A stretch of 64,000 nucleotides of DNA. Origin: Microbotryomycetes sp. JL201 (taxonomy: Eukaryota > Basidiomycota > Microbotryomycetes). The translations under genes and the position numbers were made by a program. The notes below the pieces were generated by a model. The model saw nothing but the letters and a program-made list of their open reading frames with translations. It ran no database searches and was not told the DNA's origin. The DNA lies in the NCBI GenBank assembly GCA_033819885.1, contig JAQYUZ010000011.1, positions 124,001-188,000 on the forward strand, written 5' to 3'. Below, one piece after another: positions 21,571 to 31,819 of the stretch; the stretch's first letter is position 1, and each line of letters starts with the position of its first letter.

Positions 21571-23549
21571 ATGGCATCTATTCAGCCTGTCGATAACGTG
21601 CAGCTTGCGCTTGCCGAGGCAGAGCACGACAGGGTGATCGCCGAAGAGAAAAAGTTTCACGACAAGGGCTCGAGCGCCTACGATGTCGAGGAGCACAGTC
21701 TCGAGCCAAATGAGCCTACCGCAGAGGAGAAGGCTACCTTGAAGCGTGTTCCTGGCAGCCTCAATGCCGTTTCATTCCTGGTTGCAATTATCGAGTTGGC
21801 CGAACGCTTCTCGTACTACGGTGTGTGGCCACGTCGCCTCGCGACAAGCCAACAGACTTGACTGATCTTGATGACACTGTAGGTACTACTGTTGTGTTCC
21901 AAAACTTTATTCAGCGACCTCTGCCCGCTGGATCAAGGACTGGAGCCGTTGTTGACTTGATCAATCAGCGCCCTGGTGCACTTGGCATGGGCCAGCGTGC
22001 CGCCACTGGTCTTGTGACATTCAACAATTTCTGGATCTGTGAGTCAACAGATGATGTAGGCCTTGAAATCTCCGCTCACCTAACCTGTTTCAGACGTCAC
22101 TCCTTTCTTGGGAGCTTACATTGCCGACACATACTGGGGTCGATACAAGACGATCGCAGTAGCGCTCATCGTCGCTATCCTCGCACACGTCATTTTCGTA
22201 GTGTCGGCTTTGCCCTCCGTGCTCGAAACGCCAAACAAAGCCGTGATTGCATTTGCCATTGCCATCGTCATCAACGGTCTCGGCGCTGGCGCTTTCAAGT
22301 CAAACATTTCACCGCTGATCGCCGATCAATATGAACACCAGAAGCTCGAAGTCAAGACGAAGAAGGACGGTTCGAAGGTGTTGATCGATCCGGCGTTGAC
22401 GATCAGCAAGGTTTTCATGTACTTCTACTTGTGTATCAACGTTGGCGCCCTTGCCGGCCAGATCGGAATGACCTACACCGCTCAGCGTATTGGCTTCTGG
22501 CTAGCCTACCTGTTGCCGACAATCGTTTTCCTCATCTGCCCTGTCGTCCTCGCCCTTGGCTACAAGCTCTACGTCAAGAAGCCTCCGACTGGTTCAGTCG
22601 TCTCGACTTGCTTCCGCGTTATTCGCTATGCTGGTCGTGGCAAGTGGCTGAAGCCTCGCGAGCTTACTGCTGCTGGCTTCTGGGAGCGCGCCAAGCCGTC
22701 CAACGTTCCTGAGAGCGAGCGACCCGCATGGATGACGTACAACGACGCCTTCGTCGACGAAATCCGTCGCGGTCTCAAGGCTTGCAAGGTTTTCGTCTTC
22801 TACCCGGCATGGTGGCTCACCTACAACCAGTGCAACAACAACTTGGTCTCGCAAGCTGCCATTCTCAACACTGGTGGACTGCCCAACGACTTCATTTCAA
22901 ACTTGGACCCGATTGCCCTTGGTCAGTCCCAGCCGACGAGTGTTCCGCCAGCAGTCTGCTGACGTCTCATCTTCCTGCAGTCATCTTTATCCCAATCACC
23001 GACCTTCTCCTGTATCCTGCATTGAGGAAGGCTGGCATCAACTTCACGCCCATCAAGCGCATCTTCATGGGCTTCATGCTCGGTACACTCGCCATGATTG
23101 CCGCAGCCGTCGTCCAGCACTATGCATACCTGAAGAGTCCATGCGGCTATAATGCGAGCGAGTGCGATGCCACACCTCCTTTCGCCGATTACTCGGTTTG
23201 GATTCAGACTCCTTCGTACGTGTTGATCGCCTTCTCGGAGATTTTCGCTAGTATCACCGGCTTGGAGTATGCATACACCAAGGCGCCCAAGTCGATGAGG
23301 TCGCTCGTGACGGCATGCTTCTTGTTCACAAGTGCAGTGTCTTCTGCGCTCGGCGAGGCTTTCTTGCCGCTCTCTGGAGATCCTCTGCTGGTGTGGAACT
23401 ACGGCGTTATGGGTGTCATGTCGTTCGTCTTTGGTATCATCTTTTGGTTCTCCTTCAGAAACCTGGACAAGGAAGAGCAGGATCTCAACGACCTCGACGC
23501 AGGTGTTCTCAATACTCAGCAGCAAGATGCGAAGCGCGTCGAGGCATGA
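21571..23549 (+). CDS. POT/PTR2-family oligopeptide transporter, copy 2
   Basis: Paralogue of the preceding gene with the same order of motifs: acidic tail (EHSLEPNEPTAEEKATLKRV), IELAERFSYYGTTVVFQNF, MGQRAATGLVTFNNFW, GAYIADTYWGRYKTI, GLGAGAFKSNISPLIADQ, YFYLCINVGALAGQ, and APKSMRSLVTACF. About 600 residues. Its introns are placed differently from copy 1: copy 2 is interrupted just after SYYG (near 21822-21882) and twice more, where copy 1 is continuous. The C-terminal tail is longer and ends QQQDAKRVEA. Predicted plasma membrane peptide uptake; different substrate preference from copy 1 is possible but not shown. Confidence 0.93.
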
Positions 23550-23774
23550 CCTTGATATCGTGATTGATAGCGCATGCTTTGTGATATTCGGAATTGTAAT
23601 GAATATGGGATAAACTATTAGCACTTCATCGTGGACCCTCAAAGTTTTCGCGAGATGAACGTGTGCGTTTCTGCCGGAGCCTGGCTTGCTCTGCTATGGT
23701 TAGGGAACTGCCCGTCAAAATGCTCAACCAGAGCTGCAAACGATTCAATTTTGTGTTTGCAATTCACACATTGA

Positions 23775-25171
23775 CTATTTTCCGGTCTCTTCTCCCAATT
23801 TCCCCTGAGCAACAACTTCTCCTTGAAGCTCCTTGACGACTGTCACGGAAGTGTGAGCCAGGCCTCGACATGGCATGACATGAAAACTCACCTTCTTGCG
23901 ACAGCTCGGACAAGCGTCCCTCGTCCTTTCCGATCAATGACACGTCTACACCAGCGAACAACTTGGGGTACGAGCCAACGCGCTGCGGAGAGGTGTCATT
24001 GTACAGTCTTGGTGCAGCTCGGGCACGGCTCACAATGCCTTCTTCCTTGACGCGCTGCTGCAAGCTTGTCAAGAATGGCGCAATGTTGCTTTCTGGTTGC
24101 CTGAGACGATCTTGGGTGAGAGTGGGCGGACAGGCTTTTGTTCCTCGGCTCACTTTGTATGAATTAACCAGCGATACGGTTTTTCGCTGGAGGGAGGCAG
24201 CGGGACGTAGCGTGAGAGCAGAGCCGTCAACAGGCGCTCGAAAAGCTGTGGTTGTCCATAGTAAGCGCAGGCCGTGCATTGAGGGAGACTGGGGCTGACC
24301 GAAGGAACACCTGGCAATATGCAAACATTGCCTCCCATGCGCACAACAGGAACCCATCTGGTGCACGGCGTCAGTAAATGAGATGAGACGTTGAATAATG
24401 GACGCTCACAAATCTTCTTGTACGAACAGGACTTCAGCCTGCTTTGGGAACAGAGCCATCTGCTCGATGCTTTTATCAGCAAGGAAGCTGATACCGCGCG
24501 CTTGCGCCAATGCGTACACGATTCCTGGCCTTCTTTTGCTCCTCAGACTGCTCCGTCATTCTCTGTCGGAGGGAGCCTGATCAATCAGCGTTCGGCCTAT
24601 CTTGCCCAGTCATTTGACCTGCCCGCTTCGACAGAGCAGCCATGCGCTTTTTTGTTTCTTCGTGGTATTCGAGCTCGACGTCGAATGCCTTGGCAATGCT
24701 CTCGTATGTGATGTCGTCATGGGTAGGGCCGATGCCGCCACTCGTGATGACCAGATCGTAAGAGCGATGCATCCGGCGCACGGCCTCGACGATCTCGTCT
24801 TCGTCATCCGGGATGATCTCTACGCGCTTCAAGTCAATAGCCAAATCGAAGCACGCCTTTGCCAGAAAGTTTGCATTGGAATCCCGTGTCTTGCCGTTTA
24901 GGATCTCGTCGCCGATGAGGATGCACCCGGCAGATCTGACGTAGCCATTGCTCTTGGATGGCGGCACAGGGGAACTCTCGAACTTCAGTTGCTCTGTGAG
25001 GCCACTGGACGTGCTGCTGGCTGCCTCGACAGGCGCCGTCGATGCTGTAGTCGTACTCATGACGCGAGGTCGATTGGCGGCGATCGCAGGCGCAGATAGG
25101 TGCTCGTGCACGGCGCGCAGACGGGTTGAAGCTCGGTAAGCACTGGGCGCAAACAGTCGGCTGCGATGCAT
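23775..25171 (-). CDS. Molybdopterin-binding (MoaB/CinA-like) domain protein
   Basis: The N-terminal 40 residues (MHRSRLFAPSAYRASTRLR...) are Arg/Ser/Ala-rich like a mitochondrial presequence; an internal ATG at 25061 (MSTTTAS) is the alternative start. Then comes the MoCF/MoaB fold: SAGCILIGDEILNGKTRDSN, ANFLAKACFDLAIDLKRVEIIPDDEDEI and VITSGGIGPTHDDITYESIA, followed by LEYHEETKKRMAAL. This is the domain found in CinA and at the N-terminus of animal FAD synthase (FLAD1). Later exons continue with VGSYPKLFAGVDVSLIGKDEGRLSELSQE and VVKELQGEVVAQGKLGEETGK, stop at 23775. The family in fungi is conserved but its reaction is not settled; nucleotide or FAD pyrophosphatase activity is suggested for relatives. 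Confidence 0.8.
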
Positions 25172-25927
25172 CCAACGTCTGCAGACAGCGGCCAAAGGTC
25201 AAGGCATGTGGGGCTCGGAGGGCTCGAGCGCTAGTTGCGCATGGCACCTTGCATAAATTCCAAGAATGATTCACATACTGTAGTCATTCTTGATTGATGG
25301 GCACCAATTGTCCTTTCTGCTTACAGACAGGGAGGATTATTACATCGTCATCAATGATGAGGTAGCTTGCTCAAGCGGATGCGATACACACATCTCTATG
25401 ACAGCAAATGAGGCTGAAATCAGGGACAACAGCTCACAAGTGTACCGTGCATAGTTCAGCTCAGCCGCATGGCTTGGTCTGGCTTTCTTTCAGTCGACAT
25501 TACCCCTGCACTCAGCCTGCTTTCGCATCTCAATCATCCAGCTCTGTGATCCGACCGCATGTAAGCTGCCTGTTGCTACCAGCTCCAGTCCACGTTCATA
25601 GGAGCATAGTGACTTCACGCGAGCGCTTTTATTGATCATGTCGAGCGCGCACCGGCCGGCGTAGTACTCGACAATTCCATTCATGGCGCTCAAAGCGTAC
25701 TGAGCCCATCAGTCGCTGTCTTGCGACGTGTCAGCGCCAGTGAATTGCTCGAGGTAGTCCGACCGGAACAGTGTCTGCCAGCTCAAGACCAATATCAGCC
25801 AAAGGATACTGGCTGGCCTTGACTCGTTGTTCAATTGTAATTCGGGAATGGCTGCTGACGATCTTCAAGTCCTGCAGAGGCGACAGTGGACAGGCTTGTC
25901 CCCCCACTCGACGCGCTCAGCGCCGAC
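25172..25927. other. Intergenic region, divergent promoters
   Basis: These 756 bases separate the divergent molybdopterin-domain and GRR1-like genes. An open frame in the last 100 bases joins that of GRR1 without ATG, so an upstream first exon is possible. Nothing else is seen. Confidence 0.35.
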
Positions 25928-28610
25928 ATGGCAACAAACGGGCTGGCTCCCATCAGCTCACGCACCTCGTCACGGTCGCCCTCAATCACGTCAACGTCAG
26001 GCCGTGCATCAGACAGAGAGACGCCTGCCGAGCCAGATGACGAATCGGCTGACGAGGACGAGTCCGAGTTTGATGGCAATGACGACGACCCAGCGGCATC
26101 GCGCACATCCCTAGCGATCAGAGTACCTGCTCTGGCCACACCCCGCGCGTCCATCTCGGCAAAGCCTTGGCCCTTCATGTCAGTCGACCAAATGTCGCCA
26201 ACGCTCGGGCCGCAACCCAGCGAGCGTTTGATACCAGCCTCCGCACTGCCACACGAGATCTTGCTGCATATCCTTCGACTGTTACCTGCGTCGTCTCTCG
26301 CTCCGGCATTACTCGTGTGCAAAGCTTGGTGCCAGTGCGGGGTCGAGCTGCTGTGGCACAAACCGTCGTTTTCCACGCTCGAGCCGCTGTCTCGGATGCT
26401 ACAAATCATACATTCGCCCGAGCAGACATTTCCGTACACAAGCTTCATTCGACGCCTCAATTTCTCAGCTTTGCACGAGGAAATGACGGACGCGATCCTC
26501 GAAAAGCTCGCTTCGTGCGATCGCCTTGAGCGCTTGACATTGGCTGGCAGCAGACACTTGAAAAGCGGAGCGCTAGTAAGATTGCTAGCAAACTGTCCAC
26601 GACTGATCGCTCTCGACTTGAGCGATGTGCCCGATGTTCAAGACAGTGTCGCAGAGGCGATCGCGAGACACTGCCCGAAAGTGCAGGGTCTCAACTTAAG
26701 TGGGTGCAAGCAGCTCACAGATAAGGGCTTGGAAGCTATTGCAAGAAGTTGTCCCGAGCTCCGGAGAGTGAGTCTTGTCGGCTTTGACTTTCTCGACTGG
26801 ACTAAAACGTTCTGTTTGTCACACAGATCAAACTACGCAACTGCGAGAACCTCAGCGACACGACAATTGTTCTGCTGTCTCAGCTATGCCCACTCTTGCT
26901 CGAAGTCGATGTGGTCTACTGCACACGTGTAACGTCACTGTCTCTGCACCAGCTCTTCCGCTCGTCACATCATCTCCGCGAGCTCTCACTCCAAGGATGT
27001 TCCGAGATTACCGACGAAGGTTTTCCGAACGCACAAATGGTCGCCGCACTCGGCAGCAAAGAAGCTGCCGTAGAAAACGAGCCTTACGAGGATGGCGAAC
27101 CCCTGCTCGCCAGTGATGGCTCATTAGTTCAACGGCCGCCGCCATTGTATGCTTCCCCGCGACTGAAGACGCTCGACAATCTACGATTCCTTGATTTGAC
27201 GAGTCTGACGAGTCTGACGGACGGCGCCGTTGCTGGGATAGTCAAGTACATGCCCAAGATACGCAATTTAATCCTGGCGAAGTGCTCACGCTTGACGGAC
27301 GACGCCGTGTACAGCATCTGTCAGCTCGGCAAGCATCTGCATTACCTACACCTCGGTCATGTCACGTCGTAAGCGGTCTCAACATCCTATGTTGGCTGTT
27401 TCCTGACATGTATGCCCTTCAGCATCACCGACACTGCAATCACTACGCTCGCCCGATGTTGCACTCGGCTACGGTACATTGACTTGGCTAGTAAGCTGAC
27501 GATCCGTGTATGGATTCTTGACGCGGATCTGACATTCGATCGTCGCAGATTGTCAGCTGCTCACCGATATGTCTGTCTTTGAGCTGGCAGCCAATCTGCC
27601 TCGACTCAAACGCATTGGTCTTGTGCGAGTTGCCAACATTACAGACCAGGCTATCTACGCGCTGCACGTCCGGACATCTCTCGAGCGCATTCACCTGTCG
27701 TACTGCGAGAACATTACGGTCCTCGCCATACACGAGCTCCTACAGAAGCTCACGAGACTCACTCATCTCAGCTTGACTGGAGTACCTGCATTCAGAAGGC
27801 CAGACCTGCAGACTTGGTGTCGCATGCCTCCGAGAGTATGCGTAATCTGGATGTGACCGTGAGCTCGGCTAACCTGAACACTCGCAGGAATTCAACTCTC
27901 ATCAGCGAGCAACGTTCTGCGTCTATTCTGGCAAGGGAGTTCACGAGCTGCGACGGTTTCTACGGACGCTGTACAACGATGATGCCTTGAACGATATCAA
28001 CGGAACGGCATCGGGCAGGAGCATCAACGTGAGCGGGCGGAATCTCTCGCACCATCTCGGCTTGCAGATCCCACCGCACAGTCCGCGTGGCGCGCGTGCG
28101 CATGCCGGAGCAAACCATCATCAGAGGCTGCCTCCGGCCGCCAACGTGACAGGCGGTCTCAACTTGCATCCACAGACATTTGCAAACGGACCCACTCAGC
28201 GACAGGATGGCGGGACTGTACGACGAGTGCCTGTGCATTTTGTGCCGGGTCACATGGCTGGCGCGGCCGTTGGACCTGCAATGGGCTCGGCCGCGTTCCC
28301 ACTTGCTGATGGTTGGCAATGGGATCCGAGGATGAACAACAATGACAGTGCAACGGCGGCAGCTTCTCCAATGTCGTCGAATTCATCTCGAAGCGGCAGT
28401 GTTCAGGATCTTGCCCGAGCTTCGACAACCACGCAGACGGGAACCGCGCAAACTCGAGCTCAGGCATCGACTGTTGGTCGGAGAGCGAGGGGAAGCACCG
28501 TCACATTCGCCAACTATCGCGATGGGCCTACAGAGGGCGATTCTGGCAGTGGACACAACTCGCCGGGACAGTTCGGCGACGATGGCGAGGAAGACGTGGA
28601 CATGGGCTGA
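25928..28610 (+). CDS. GRR1: F-box/leucine-rich-repeat protein, SCF ubiquitin ligase subunit GRR1-like
   Basis: About 800 residues. An acidic, Ser-rich N-terminus leads to the F-box (LPHEILLHILRLLPASSLA, LVCKAWCQCGVELLW) near residue 100, which binds Skp1. A tract of about a dozen cysteine-containing LRRs follows, for example LNLSGCKQLTDKGLEAIARS, LRELSLQGCSEITDEGF, LILAKCSRLTDDAVYSI, LHLGHVTSITDTAI and IHLSYCENITVLAIHEL. After the LRRs come CVYSGKGVHELRRFLRTLYND and a long Ser/Thr/Gln-rich tail ending EEDVDMG. An insert (about 45 residues, around 27030-27150) between repeats is also seen in fungal GRR1. It selects phosphorylated substrates such as G1 cyclins and nutrient-signalling proteins. 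Introns are short GT-AG. Start is the first ATG in the open frame. Confidence 0.92.
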
Positions 28611-28746
28611 TGCCTTCGCGCCTAAACACATGCTGCTTGATCGCGACGCATCTCGCATACGTTCTCTCTCTCCCTTTTTCTCTCGTTTTGTAGGTGTCCT
28701 CTACCTTTGTTGCAAGAATGTTTCCGTAATCTCGGCCTTCGCCCTG

Positions 28747-30042
28747 TCAAATGAAACGGATCGTCATGCCGCCAAATATTGGAAAATCTTCGACAATCCA
28801 TGTAGTAGCTACAACGTTGCGCCATCCAGCACGCGACTTATCATCAGCCAGTTCGCGCCTTACTAGAGTCCATCGCGCGTTTGACCGGTTGTGGCCAACA
28901 ACGCCGATTCGTTCCAGGACAGAACTTGGAGGCATCGTATGCATCACGTCCATCCAAGCACCAATCTTGGGTAATTCTGGCAGGTGACGCCAGACTCGTT
29001 GCAACTGATTCGTGTCGAGCCCAGCGAAGCAAATGCGAGCGTTGACGACTGTGATGACTTTGTGTTCGTCGACCTTGCGTTTTAGTCCGTCCGCAACTTG
29101 CCGATCGCCTCTTACAGGGTGAGACTCGCCCATCGACATCTTGTCGAGTTGGCCATTGAAGTTGTCCAAGATCTCCCAGCCGCCAGGCACCCAATGGATG
29201 CCGCCAATTGTCAGCAGAAACTCGCCAATGTACCTTGAGAGGATCCACAAAGAATCCTTTGGTCTGATCGGAGATGTGGTCCAGACTGAGGGCGGGCTTT
29301 GGTTCGGGCTTGGATCTTGAGGAGCGAGCACAAAAGGACTGGTCATTGGAGAGAGCCGCACGCCCGGCTCGAGTCTAGCTCTGCTGATGCCTTCTCCAAA
29401 TCGTTCGTACGCGTCAAAACGGCGGCGGATGCTTCTCTGCCTCGCCTTGTCAAACACAAAGATGACCGGCAGGCCCTCGGGAAAATCTTGACCATGATTG
29501 AGTTTCCAGCTCGTCGCTTCACCCCACTCTGTCGTCTCTGTCTTGAACGTCTGATGCCAGGCTACAGGCACCCATTCGTCGACGTCACAGGTCTGCCACC
29601 GTTGCTCGTCCGTGCTAATGCGTACCGTCTGACGGCTTACCGGGAGTTGCAGTCGCTCACGCGAGACGTTGAATAAGCCGTTGGTCGTATCATCATATGA
29701 CAGAGGACCGTCCGTCGTCCATACTCCCATGCAGGACACAATGGCAGCCACAGAGACAATGGGCATGATGCCTGTATCCTTGTGACCCCAACGCCACACA
29801 AAATGAAGTCGGATCGGCTTGATGAGCGTATCCCTCTTTTCGCGTCCGGCCAACTGCTCAAGGAAATTACCGACACGGTGTTCCAGATTCTTGGCATGCA
29901 GAAGATCATCGATGATGTGCTGCCGATGTGTTGGATTGATAGGACCGACGTTGCTGAGCGCCGGCATGCTTGAAACGTAATGTGGTGACGGCTGGGTCGA
30001 AAGCGCATCAGTGCTATCGCCGATTGTGGATCCAGCTAGCAC
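28747..30042 (-). CDS. Uncharacterised protein, about 400 residues
   Basis: A long open frame without known motif. It runs in from a likely 3' splice site (cttctgtgctag, 30034-30045), so a 5' exon may lie upstream; the first ATG in frame is near 29967 (MPALSNVGPINPTHRQH). The protein has a predicted soluble character with one hydrophobic stretch (GIMPIVSVAAIVSCMGVWTT), several Trp-rich segments (EWVPVAWHQTF, GIHWVPGGWEIL) and a basic centre. The 3' part might hide an intron. It converges on GRR1 with a 136-base gap. I cannot assign a function. Confidence 0.45.
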   Translation of the reverse strand: MLAGSTIGDSTDALSTQPSPHYVSSMPALSNVGPINPTHRQHIIDDLLHAKNLEHRVGNFLEQLAGREKRDTLIKPIRLHFVWRWGHKDTGIMPIVSVAAIVSCMGVWTTDGPLSYDDTTNGLFNVSRERLQLPVSRQTVRISTDEQRWQTCDVDEWVPVAWHQTFKTETTEWGEATSWKLNHGQDFPEGLPVIFVFDKARQRSIRRRFDAYERFGEGISRARLEPGVRLSPMTSPFVLAPQDPSPNQSPPSVWTTSPIRPKDSLWILSRYIGEFLLTIGGIHWVPGGWEILDNFNGQLDKMSMGESHPVRGDRQVADGLKRKVDEHKVITVVNARICFAGLDTNQLQRVWRHLPELPKIGAWMDVMHTMPPSSVLERIGVVGHNRSNARWTLVRRELADDKSRAGWRNVVATTWIVEDFPIFGGMTIRFI

Positions 30043-30414
30043 AGAAGGTTGTTAGGCTATGATTTTCAGTGTTGCCTGGTGGCCCGCACAGAGTGATTGA
30101 TTGCTTCTACGAAACATTTCCTCCTCGATGTCGCTTACACGACTCCACGAGCCCTTTTCTGTTCACGCGGTGTCGGTCAAAGATCGGATGTCTTCTCCGG
30201 CTGAGATTCCGCATCAGCGTACCTCGTGGAGACATGGCGACATGTCCAACACCAGTCTTTCGGGAGCAATTCAGAGACGGGTACGCAGTCCGCGAGGGGT
30301 CAACTGCATCGCGAGCGAACGACGGCGAAGACAATGACAGTGTTACATGGGCTACTGATCAGGAGCGCTACAACAAATATGACATAATATGCACAGATTG
30401 AGTCACAAAGTCGT
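30043..30414. other. Intergenic region
   Basis: It probably includes the missing 5' exon and promoter of the minus-strand gene that follows downstream of it on that strand. No clear coding exon could be chosen; a candidate ATG (MFRRSNQSLCAGHQ) on the minus strand near 30120 lacks a convincing splice donor. Confidence 0.3.
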
Positions 30415-30937
30415 CTACAAGCCAAACCACTTGGAGAGCGCTGATTTCTTGTTACTACCAGTGCCAGTGGCCGCTTTGCTCGGTCTTCGTCCGGATGCAG
30501 TGGTTGAAGACGAGGCATCAGAGCCTGTCGACTCGATGGTAGATGAGCGAGGCATGGCAGTGGACTTTGCGACGACCGAGCTCGGTGATTTTGTGGTTCG
30601 AGTTTTGTCCACAGGAGACGAGGGCAGTGGCTCGGATGCAGTCAACGAGCCCTTGGACTCGATTGATGACCTTCGCTCAATCCGAATGCGCTCTTCTTGC
30701 CACATCTGCTCGGTGTAGAAATACATTTTGCCTGCCCATTGTCGGGCATGGTCAGCACCCTGAACAGCTTCGGCAATCTCGGTTTGGACCAATGAACTTA
30801 CGAGCATACTGATTCCGAGCTGCGACGAACGCAGGATCGTACCACTGAGCCCATTCGGCGCCGGACGCAGCTTCGGCGAGCGTGATCTCGTCGCTGTCGA
30901 CGCTTGATGTCCTCGATGTTGTCATAGAGAGTGACAT
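30415..30937 (-). CDS. Small uncharacterised Ser/Thr-rich protein
   Basis: Two exons give about 150 residues. Exon 1 starts MSLSMTTSRTSSVDSDEITL and runs to AEWAQWYDPAFVAARNQYA; a 68-base GT-AG intron joins it to RKMYFYTEQMWQEERIRIE, so the reading frame spans a helix rich in Tyr, Trp and Glu. The C-terminal half is Ser/Thr/Lys-rich low complexity and ends SNKKSALSKWFGL. The aromatic N-terminal half looks like a conserved short fungal domain but I cannot name it. Splice signals and composition make it a real gene rather than a chance frame. Confidence 0.55.
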
Positions 30938-31819
30938 TTGTAGATGTCTGGACAAAGTTATTGGAAAGTCGACTGAGCAAAGAAAGGAAGAAAGGAATCC
31001 TCGGCGGTGTTGTGGAGCGAGGAACGGAGTCTTGCTCGAGTCAGCATGACAAAGCGGAGGCCCGGAGTTCGGTGTGCCTCGGTTTGAAATCTCTCTTCTG
31101 CATCGCCACCAGCGCAATGTGATATCGAACAATACGAAACGTCGTTGATAATGTGAAACATGGTTTCGGGACCCAACTCGGGCGTAGAGGCAGATTAGTC
31201 AGCACTGATGACAACTTGACCTCAGATTGAATGGTCGGCTTGCGCAAGAGAACATTCACTGGAGCTCGAAAAGTCTGGGGTGAGTAGTATGCGAGTAGTT
31301 GCAACATCGCAGCAGGTTAGGTTTTTTTTTTTTTTTCTTTTCTTTTTTTTCCGTCATGCACAGTTTGGAATAGGTGATAATTACTACATGGGACAAACAT
31401 TCTTGTGCAATGCAGCTACTGCAGCGGCACGATGGTCCTGACGGTCGAGGATGGTGTCTAAATGCATGCGCAGCCCAAGTTGAGTGATTCGTGCCACCGA
31501 TTCACTTCAGGCCTATACCATCCCCCTCCGTGACCTCAATAATCAGCGCCGCAATCGGGTTTGTCTGTCAGTGGCCTGCCTCAGTGTGGTGAGTTACATG
31601 CCCGAATGCGTGAAGGCAAAAGAAGTTGGACGATGGGCGGTCGTCGCAAATCGGACCTTGTTCGCTGACGTGGCTGCTGCCTCGTGCCGTCATTGGGCCT
31701 TACCTCAACAGATCAATCGTTCGACGACTCTGTCGCTGCTGTGACCAGCGCCTGTGTCGACAGACGGTGGGGCCGAGTGCGCCGCCACCCGTCAGGGAAA
31801 AAACCCGGTTTGACGCACG
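30938..31819. other. Intergenic region with T-rich tract
   Basis: The 882 bases separate two divergent genes. A tract of about 30 T with single C interruptions lies at 31321-31351. It could be a nucleosome-free promoter element; there is no flanking duplication that would mark a retroposed tail. No gene is seen. Confidence 0.4.

Noticed and set aside
31321-31351. T-rich tract read as a retroposed poly(A) tail
   Set aside because: There is no gene copy beside it and no target-site duplication.
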